Below, piece after piece: positions 49,125 through 53,968 of a stretch of 53,968 bases of DNA. A program made the translations under genes and the position numbers. Position 1 is the stretch's first letter; each line of letters starts with the position of its first letter. Source of the stretch: DASRYH01 sp035687245 (GTDB taxonomy: Bacteria; Actinomycetota; Coriobacteriia; Anaerosomatales; PHET01); contig DASRYH010000025.1 of the NCBI GenBank assembly GCA_035687245.1, positions 1-53,968 on the forward strand. Reading direction: 5' to 3'. The notes beneath the pieces were generated by a model. That model was given only the letters and a program-made list of their open reading frames with translations. It was not told the origin of the DNA and did no database searches.

Positions 49125-49231
49125 CCCCGAATCCGGGGTAGAAGACAAAGCATAGGGTGGTTCCGCCGTCCGCGGGGAAGAGGTGGTGGCCGGACGGCTC
49201 CGACGGAACAAGCCGTTTCGGGGGAAGCGGC
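49125..49231. other. Structured non-coding stretch upstream of the triheme cytochrome
   Basis: No gene was found between cspA (48975) and 49373. Within it are three adjacent stems: CCCCG/CGGGG (49125-49138); GTTCCG+CCGTCCG (49160-49172) with CGGACGG and CGGAAC (49191-49197, 49204-49209), 13 pairs with a 6-base bulge; and GCCGTTT/AAGCGGC (49212-49231). This could be a structured leader RNA of the cytochrome gene. I could not match it to a known riboswitch. Confidence 0.45.
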
Positions 49232-49372
49232 CTGTCCGCACGACGGGATGCTGCGACGCACTCCCGTGACAATCGCACACTGACTGGTTATGAGCGCCCC
49301 TGAGCGGCCTGTCGATTGCGGACTAGGCCCTACGAAACATCGCTCGTCCATGTTTCTGAGGGGGTAACGACA

Positions 49373-50434
49373 ATGAGAAGGATGCTCATTGCGATTGTGC
49401 TGGTGATGCTGTGCGCAGCCGCGGCAGCGCCGGCCGCTTTCGCTTCGGGGGGAACGACAAGCGCGCTGCCGGGAGGCACCGTGTACGGCAATCCCACCAT
49501 CGATTTCACATTCGATCTGACCGATCCGCATGGCATCAGCTCGGCGACGATTATTCTGGCCGACAGCGTGTCAGGCGCCGTCATCACCCAGAAGAGCGCA
49601 ACGCTCTCTTGGGCCTTCATCCGCTACGACGATCCGGAGACGGGCGACTACTGGATGGAGCGCGACTTCACGAAAGCGACCGCGCGCGTTCAGTTCACCG
49701 GCGTCCAAGATCGGAAGTACTACGCAGCGAAGGTCAAGATCAAGGACCGCAGCTACGCGTATCAGACCCTCACTGCCGGCGTCTTCCAGGTCAACGTTGT
49801 GCCGAAGCTAACGGCGATTCCTCACGTCGTGTACGGATCCGACCCGTGGACAACGCGGTTCCCATTCACTGGATACGACAACAGCACCGTAGCCGCGCTC
49901 CAAGGGCGTGTCTGGAACTTCGGCGGCCCGCACTGGACCTCATACGATCCAAGTAGGGGGCAGATCTGCTGGACAGGGTCTACGGTCCCGGCAAGTGGCC
50001 TATCCAACTACTCGGCCGCACTCGCAGCCGCGTCATACAGCGGCGCCGAAGGGGTTGCTGTCGATGGCACCACGCTGCTCCCCGGGATTACCGACAAGGT
50101 GAGACGCTATGACGTGGGTATCAGGTTCCAGGACAACTACCCATCGACGCCCACGGTGCCGAGCAACCTCACCGCCTACAACTACCCCGTCTATCTCGCG
50201 ACGCCAGATCTTGCCGGCGACGTCTGCGAAAGCTGCCACACAAGTGAGGGCTTGGCGGCACACCTGGACCACTGCGGCGCCTGCCATGGTGACGGCGGGC
50301 CAGTCGGCTACATGGGCGTTGAGTTTCCCGAGTACGCCGAACCGGTGCACGACGCATCGGTGTTCGCCAACTGCGTCGGCTGTCATCACAGTCAGTACGC
50401 CATCGACATACCCCAGTGCCCCGTCTGTCCATAA
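49373..50434 (+). CDS. Secreted triheme cytochrome-like protein
   Basis: 353 residues from the ATG at 49373 (GAGGGGG 9 bases upstream). Signal peptide ends near AFASG. Residues about 30-280 have no heme motif and look beta-rich and Ig-like (PTIDFTFDLTDPHGISSATIILADS, an adhesin or fibronectin-like flavour). The last 75 residues hold CESCH, CGACH and CVGCH and end in CPVCP, a fourth CXXC lacking the His. Plausibly a surface protein whose large non-heme part binds a substrate or the wall and whose tail takes electrons. A very strong terminator follows. Confidence 0.82.
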   Translation: MRRMLIAIVLVMLCAAAAAPAAFASGGTTSALPGGTVYGNPTIDFTFDLTDPHGISSATIILADSVSGAVITQKSATLSWAFIRYDDPETGDYWMERDFTKATARVQFTGVQDRKYYAAKVKIKDRSYAYQTLTAGVFQVNVVPKLTAIPHVVYGSDPWTTRFPFTGYDNSTVAALQGRVWNFGGPHWTSYDPSRGQICWTGSTVPASGLSNYSAALAAASYSGAEGVAVDGTTLLPGITDKVRRYDVGIRFQDNYPSTPTVPSNLTAYNYPVYLATPDLAGDVCESCHTSEGLAAHLDHCGACHGDGGPVGYMGVEFPEYAEPVHDASVFANCVGCHHSQYAIDIPQCPVCP

Positions 50435-50487
50435 GATACGGATAGTCGGCGTGATCCGGAGTCACTTTGACTCGATCTGCCAAGAAC

Positions 50488-50530
50488 GATGCCGGGGGGC
50501 GGCCCGATGACCGCCCCCCGGCATCTTTTC
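50488..50530 (+). terminator. Strong intrinsic terminator after the triheme gene
   Basis: GATGCCGGGGGGCGG (50488-50502) and its perfect complement (50511-50525) with loop CCCGATGA, followed by TTTTCTC. It also serves the converging small gene poorly, since no U-run occurs on the minus strand. Confidence 0.9.
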
Positions 50531-50547
50531 TCGGCCTTGAAGTCAGC

Positions 50548-50787
50548 CTAGCGGTGCCGGCCTCCTAGCTGCCGCGCATGGTGGGTGACGTGCGGGTCGA
50601 ATGCATGAGGCATCTGGTGCGGGGGCTCTTCATTGGAGAGCTTGGGCTCGAGCAGGTGAAAGCCTCCGGCTACCGTGGGCCGCATTGGTACGGCCTCATG
50701 CTCTTCGACGTCGGGCGGCTCGTGTGTGTCTAGCGAGCCTCGAACCTGCTCGTCAAGCCGGGACTTCTGCCATGCCGTGAGTCGCAT
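50548..50787 (-). CDS. Small hypothetical protein, His/Pro/Glu-rich
   Basis: 79 residues from the ATG at 50787 (GGGGG 10 bases upstream): RLTAWQKSRLDEQVRG, then an acidic THEPPDVEEHEAVPM stretch, and a His-rich end (DPHVTHHARQLGG). No family recognised; the His and acidic residues could bind metal. A longer in-frame start at 50961 exists but the added part looks non-coding. It may be spurious; a gene is supported mainly by its SD, direction and lack of a competing frame. Confidence 0.4.
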   Translation of the reverse strand: MRLTAWQKSRLDEQVRGSLDTHEPPDVEEHEAVPMRPTVAGGFHLLEPKLSNEEPPHQMPHAFDPHVTHHARQLGGRHR

Positions 50788-50975
50788 CGTGACGCACCCC
50801 CAAGTCAGGCGCAGATTCATCCCAGCGCTAGCGCGGCTGCGCCTGCTCGCGCTGCGCCAGAGCGGAACCCAAGACGACAGCCCTGGCGGGCCGATCGCTT
50901 GGTTCATACGTAGTGATATACCCAGCCGAAGCGGAGTCGCCTGAATCCTGCTTGGGCACACCCGGCGGCCAAGGA

Positions 50976-51290
50976 TCAGCGGACGAGCTTGCCTCGCCAG
51001 GCCGCCGTCCCACCGCTGACGCTATACGCGTTCTCAAAGCCGTGCTTCTTCATTAGTGATGCCGCAGACGCACTCCGGCTTCCGGAGTGGCACATGATGA
51101 AGATTTCGGCGTGTCGGTCGTACCGGTCGAGCTTGGACGCGAGCGTCCCGAGCGGCACGTTCACAGCACCCTTCACGTGCCCTGCCGCGAACTCATAGGG
51201 CTCGCGCACGTCGACGAGGATCTGCTTGCCTTCGGCGAGCTTGGCAGCGAGTTCGTCGACGCTGACCTTCTTGACTCCCCAGCCGAACAT
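50976..51290 (-). CDS. Rhodanese-like sulfurtransferase
   Basis: 104 residues, a single rhodanese domain. ILVDVREPYEFAAGHVKGAVNVPLG is the CH2A region, and IMCHSGSRSASAASLMKKHGF holds the active-site Cys67 in a CHSGSRS loop, which suits thiosulfate, persulfide or similar donors. It transfers sulfane sulfur between small molecules or proteins. The ATG overlaps the OsmC stop codon (TGATG), so the two are translated together; the pairing suggests handling of persulfides or peroxides. Confidence 0.92.
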   Translation of the reverse strand: MFGWGVKKVSVDELAAKLAEGKQILVDVREPYEFAAGHVKGAVNVPLGTLASKLDRYDRHAEIFIMCHSGSRSASAASLMKKHGFENAYSVSGGTAAWRGKLVR

Positions 51291-51736
51291 CAGCGCTTCG
51301 GCCCGATCCGCGGCTCGAACTCGATTACCTCGAAGCTCGTAACCACGTTGACCTGGGGACCGAGGCTACCCTTGACCGAGCAGTACCTCTCCTCGGATAG
51401 CTCAATGGCGCGCGCGACTGACTCCGGCTTCACGCTGACACCGGTGACCTTATAGACGACCTCGATCGTCTCGTAGTAGTGAGGGAAGTCATCCAGGAAC
51501 GGCTCACCGCGGACCTCGACCTCGATATCGCGGATGTCCTCGCGCTTCTTCTCGAGGATCGAGACGACGTCGATGGCCGTGCAGCCCCCAAGACCCAAGA
51601 GGAGCAGCTCGACCGGACGCCAGCCCGTGCCCTCGCCGGTTCCTTCGGCGGGTGTGTCCATAACGATGCCGTGGTTCTTAGAGTCCCATCCTACGAACTG
51701 GCGGTTCTTCACCCAACGAGCATTGACGACGTCCAT
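51290..51736 (-). CDS. OsmC-family peroxiredoxin-like protein
   Basis: 148 residues. The two redox cysteines of the OsmC/Ohr fold are C52 (LLLGLGGCTAIDVVSIL) and C119 (LSEERYCSVKGSL); the arginine in GWRPVELLL precedes the first. Reduces organic hydroperoxides or persulfides with a thiol partner. The start at 51736 is preceded by the same hairpin as the glutaredoxin start. A longer frame runs through the tRNA gene and is not real. It is followed by the rhodanese gene and lies 164 bases from tRNA-fMet. Confidence 0.9.
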   Translation of the reverse strand: MDVVNARWVKNRQFVGWDSKNHGIVMDTPAEGTGEGTGWRPVELLLLGLGGCTAIDVVSILEKKREDIRDIEVEVRGEPFLDDFPHYYETIEVVYKVTGVSVKPESVARAIELSEERYCSVKGSLGPQVNVVTSFEVIEFEPRIGPKR

Positions 51737-51751
51737 CGAAGTCCCCTTCGG
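51734..51751 (-). promoter_or_regulatory. Start-site hairpin shared with the glutaredoxin gene
   Basis: The minus strand reads CCGAAGGGGACTTCGATG, identical over 18 bases to 31802-31819. The SD lies partly in the CGAAG/CTTCG stem, directly before the OsmC ATG. Confidence 0.45.
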
Positions 51752-51852
51752 AGATGTGCGAGTCCTTTGTACGTCGATTCCCATTAGCGGGCTGACGCCT
51801 GCCGAATGATACCCATAGGGGTATCCGTTTGTCACCCGTTCTGTTACCGCCA

Positions 51853-51890
51853 GAAACAAAACAGGCCAGACACCGAACGTGTCTGACCTG
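51853..51890 (-). terminator. Terminator of the tRNA-fMet gene
   Basis: On the minus strand CAGGTCAGACAC (51879-51890) pairs with GTGTCTGGCCTG (51862-51873) around 5 bases with one wobble, followed by TTTTGTTTC. It is 11 bases beyond the tRNA 3' end. Confidence 0.85.
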
Positions 51891-51900
51891 CGTAAGTTCT

Positions 51901-51977
<77 letters not shown>

Positions 51978-52008
51978 ACTTCTTCTACCCGCCCGAAGGC
52001 GGAAGGAC

Positions 52009-52037
52009 ACATTACAACAGCGTTTGATGCGGCGCAA
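52009..52037 (-). promoter_or_regulatory. Promoter of tRNA-fMet
   Basis: Minus strand TTGCGC (52032-52037), exactly 17 bases, TAATGT (52009-52014); start predicted near 52001, about 24 bases before the tRNA 5' end. Confidence 0.55.
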
Positions 52038-52087
52038 CTACGATTCGATACAGCCGGGGGCGCATCGCGATGACGCGAGCGCGCACC

Positions 52088-52954
52088 CTACCACCTCTGC
52101 GGATGATGCTTCACGAATGTCCCCTCATCGAGCTCGTGCCACGCTTCGGCAAGCTCCTCGCGTGTGTTCATCACGATCGGCCCGCGCCAGGCGATCGGCT
52201 CACCCAGCGGCTTTCCCGAGATCAGCACGAACCGCACACCTGCGTCGCCTGCAGTGACGAGCACCTCGTCGCCATCGCCGAACAGCACGATCGTGCCCTG
52301 CCCTGCTGCAATCGGCTCGCCGTCCGCGCCGAAACGCCCTTCGCCCTCGAAGACGTAGGCGAAGACGGTGTGGCCGGCTGGGGTCGGATGCGTCCACAAC
52401 GTGCCCGCGCCTAGTGAAACATCGAGGTACTCCGGGTCGACCGTCACGTCCTCCACAGGTCCGGTCACCTCGCCAACACGTCCGGCGACGACTCGAACTC
52501 GGGCACCTTCGGCGACGACCTCGGGAATCTGCGCTGCCTCCACGCCCTGATAGCGCGGATCGCGCATCTTATGGCTTGCGGGCAGATTCGCCCACAGCTG
52601 GAAGCCGCCCATGCGGCCCTCGGCTGTTCCGCGCGGCATCTCCTGGTGGATGATGCCGCTGCCGGCCGTCATCCACTGGACGTCGCCTGCGCAGATCGTG
52701 CCCTCGTTGCCCATGGAATCGCTGTGATCACACTCGCCTTCGAGCATGTAGGTGATCGTCTCGATTCCCCGATGCGGATGCCATGGAAAGCCTGCCGAGT
52801 ACTGCGCAGGGTTATCGCCGCGGAAGTCGTCCATCATCAGGAACGGGTCGAAGAGCTGTTCGTTGCCGAATCCGAAGGCGCGTCGCAGGTGAACGCCTGC
52901 GCCTTCGAGCGTCGGTTCGGACGCGTGTACGAGAGCTACCTTGCGTGCGGTCAT
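52088..52954 (-). CDS. Pirin family protein
   Basis: 288 residues from the ATG at 52954 (GGAGG 8 bases upstream). Double cupin. The N-terminal metal site is complete: H59 and H61 (FPWHPHRGIETITYMLEG), H103 and E105 (SGIIHQEMP). RRAFGFGNEQLFDPFLMMDDF is the family start. Pirins bind iron and include quercetin-cleaving enzymes and redox-sensing regulators; which applies here cannot be told. It lies 37 bases downstream of the dioxygenase-like gene in what looks like a MarR-controlled group. Confidence 0.92.
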   Translation of the reverse strand: MTARKVALVHASEPTLEGAGVHLRRAFGFGNEQLFDPFLMMDDFRGDNPAQYSAGFPWHPHRGIETITYMLEGECDHSDSMGNEGTICAGDVQWMTAGSGIIHQEMPRGTAEGRMGGFQLWANLPASHKMRDPRYQGVEAAQIPEVVAEGARVRVVAGRVGEVTGPVEDVTVDPEYLDVSLGAGTLWTHPTPAGHTVFAYVFEGEGRFGADGEPIAAGQGTIVLFGDGDEVLVTAGDAGVRFVLISGKPLGEPIAWRGPIVMNTREELAEAWHELDEGTFVKHHPQRW

Positions 52955-52991
52955 GCGTAAGACCTCCAAAGGTCGTGTTCGCGTGAGTGCT

Positions 52992-53768
52992 CTAGCCGAA
53001 TCGGACGCAGCGCATCGACATCGAGCCCATGTCGATTCCCGTGTGCGGGAAGGTGACGGAGTCGTCTGCGCTCGCCATGGCTGCGGGATAGAGCAGCGGC
53101 AGATAGTGGTCGGTCGTGGGTACCGAAAGTGCGGCCATCTTGCCAGCCTGCTCGTAGCCTACAAGGGCGTCGCGGTCCTTGCGGGCGAGGGCATCGGCGA
53201 TCCAAGCGTCGAACTCCTCGGCCCAGACCTGCGGCTTGGCGTTCGCTTCCCAGCTGATGCCCGCGAAGCTGTGCACGATGTTGCCGCTGCCCACGACGAG
53301 TACGCCGCGGTCGCGCAGCGCTTTCAGCTGCTCGCCGATCGCCCAGTGGCCTTCGGCAGGCAGAGACATGTCGATCGAGAGCTCGGTGACGGGCACGTCC
53401 GCACCGGGCCACATGTGCCGAAGGACCGTCCACGATGCGTGATCCAGGCCCCAGCTGGAGTCAGCCACCACAGACGGCGCCAATTCGCAGACGGCGGCCG
53501 CCACGTCCGGCGCACCGGGCGCGGGGTATTCAATCTCGTAGAGCTCGCGCGGGAAGCCGCCGAAGTCGTGGATCGTGCGCGGCGAGGCGACATCCAGCAC
53601 GCCGGTACCACGCGTCATCCAGTGCGCGGAGACCACCAGAACCGCTTCGGGTCGCGGCAGGTCGTCGGCGAGCTTGGCTAGCGCGCGAGTGAATGCGTTG
53701 TCTTCCAGGGCGTTCATCGGGTTGCCGTGCGCGAGGAACAGCGCCGGCATGCGAGTGCTCTCAGCCAT
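52992..53768 (-). CDS. ygiD: YgiD/LigB-like extradiol ring-cleavage dioxygenase family protein
   Basis: 258 residues. Conserved metal-site histidines are in LFLAHGNPMNAL (H14), VLVVSAHWMT (H49) and VVGSGNIVHSF, with DFGGFP, the LSIDMSLPAEGHWAIG stretch and PTTDHYLPLLY as in the 4,5-DOPA dioxygenase-like family. Members open catechol rings, mostly on unknown substrates. GGGAGG precedes the ATG at 53768; the stop of the upstream MarR gene is 2 bases before it, so the two are one transcript with the pirin following. Confidence 0.9.
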   Translation of the reverse strand: MAESTRMPALFLAHGNPMNALEDNAFTRALAKLADDLPRPEAVLVVSAHWMTRGTGVLDVASPRTIHDFGGFPRELYEIEYPAPGAPDVAAAVCELAPSVVADSSWGLDHASWTVLRHMWPGADVPVTELSIDMSLPAEGHWAIGEQLKALRDRGVLVVGSGNIVHSFAGISWEANAKPQVWAEEFDAWIADALARKDRDALVGYEQAGKMAALSVPTTDHYLPLLYPAAMASADDSVTFPHTGIDMGSMSMRCVRFG

Positions 53769-53770
53769 GT

Positions 53771-53968
53771 CTACCTCCCTTGGCGCGTCTGGGATCGCAG
53801 CTTGAGCAGTAGCGCAAGCAGCGAGGTGCGCTCTTCATCGGTCATGTCGCCGAAGATGTCGTCCAGATACTCGGCGTGCCGGGCGAAGGCCGGCCCGATC
53901 ACAGCGCGCCCGGCGTCCGTGAGTTCGACGACGCGTGCGCGAGCATCGGTCTCGTCGGCAGCACGCGC
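53771..53968 (-). CDS. MarR-family transcriptional regulator, C-terminal part (cut by window edge)
   Basis: About 65 residues run in from the window end to the TAG at 53771: ARVVELTDAGRAVIGPAF (the end of the winged helix, with the typical R.v.LT..G) and ARHAEYLDDIFGDMTDEERTSLLALLLKL (the dimer helix). This is the end of a MarR repressor. It reads directly into the dioxygenase and pirin genes, which it may control in response to a phenolic compound. The N-terminal part lies outside the window. Confidence 0.85.
   Translation of the reverse strand, partial: ARAADETDARARVVELTDAGRAVIGPAFARHAEYLDDIFGDMTDEERTSLLALLLKLRSQTRQGR

Overview
The window is high-GC, gene-dense DNA that fits an anaerobic or facultative actinobacterium, most likely a Coriobacteriia/OPB41-type lineage. 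This is inferred from the gene set, not from a marker gene: monoderm-style lipoprotein signals, no outer-membrane genes, the futalosine menaquinone route, and many c-type multiheme cytochromes. No rRNA, CRISPR array, phage or insertion sequence was seen. One tRNA (initiator tRNA-Met) is present.

Layout. 0-11.8 kb is a long minus-strand cofactor and housekeeping block: tilS, hpt, ftsH, a small metal-binding protein, a dead sensor kinase beside an intact NarL-type regulator, then folE-folP-folK, panB-panC and nadA-nadB (nadB is cut by the window edge). 11.8-15.8 kb is a four-gene osmoprotectant ABC importer (minus). 16.0-23.5 kb (plus) carries menaquinone genes mqnE-mqnA-mqnC and, after two minus-strand exported proteins, a PNP/MTAP-family phosphorylase with mqnX. 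23.7-30.4 kb (minus) is a complete branched-chain amino-acid type importer: livJ2, a hairpin, livH-M-G-F, a terminator, livJ1. 30.6-38.8 kb is mixed: an NfeD-like protein, a ferredoxin-thioredoxin-reductase/Rieske fusion with a glutaredoxin, a WalJ-type hydrolase, a vitamin B12 importer (btuF-C-D) behind a cobalamin riboswitch, and an EamA exporter divergent from an Lrp/AsnC regulator.

38.9-50.4 kb is the most distinctive part. A membrane-anchored NHL-propeller protein and a membrane-anchored TPR protein (minus) face, across a 535-base control region with a perfect-half-site CRP/FNR-type operator, two paralogous secreted hexaheme cytochromes. These are followed by a membrane-anchored 12-heme cytochrome, a two-TM cytochrome with 10 canonical and 2 odd heme motifs, and a four-TM protein. 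After a nuclease-like lipoprotein and cspA comes a secreted triheme protein. Together they could form a path carrying electrons from menaquinol (made by the Mqn enzymes) across a Gram-positive envelope to an external acceptor; this is inference from gene content.

50.5-54 kb (minus) holds a small unknown protein, a rhodanese-OsmC pair, tRNA-fMet with its own promoter and terminator, a pirin, a YgiD-like dioxygenase and the end of a MarR-type regulator.

CDS starts were moved downstream of the longest reading frame wherever a Shine-Dalgarno (SD) sequence or the family alignment called for it; these choices are stated per gene.
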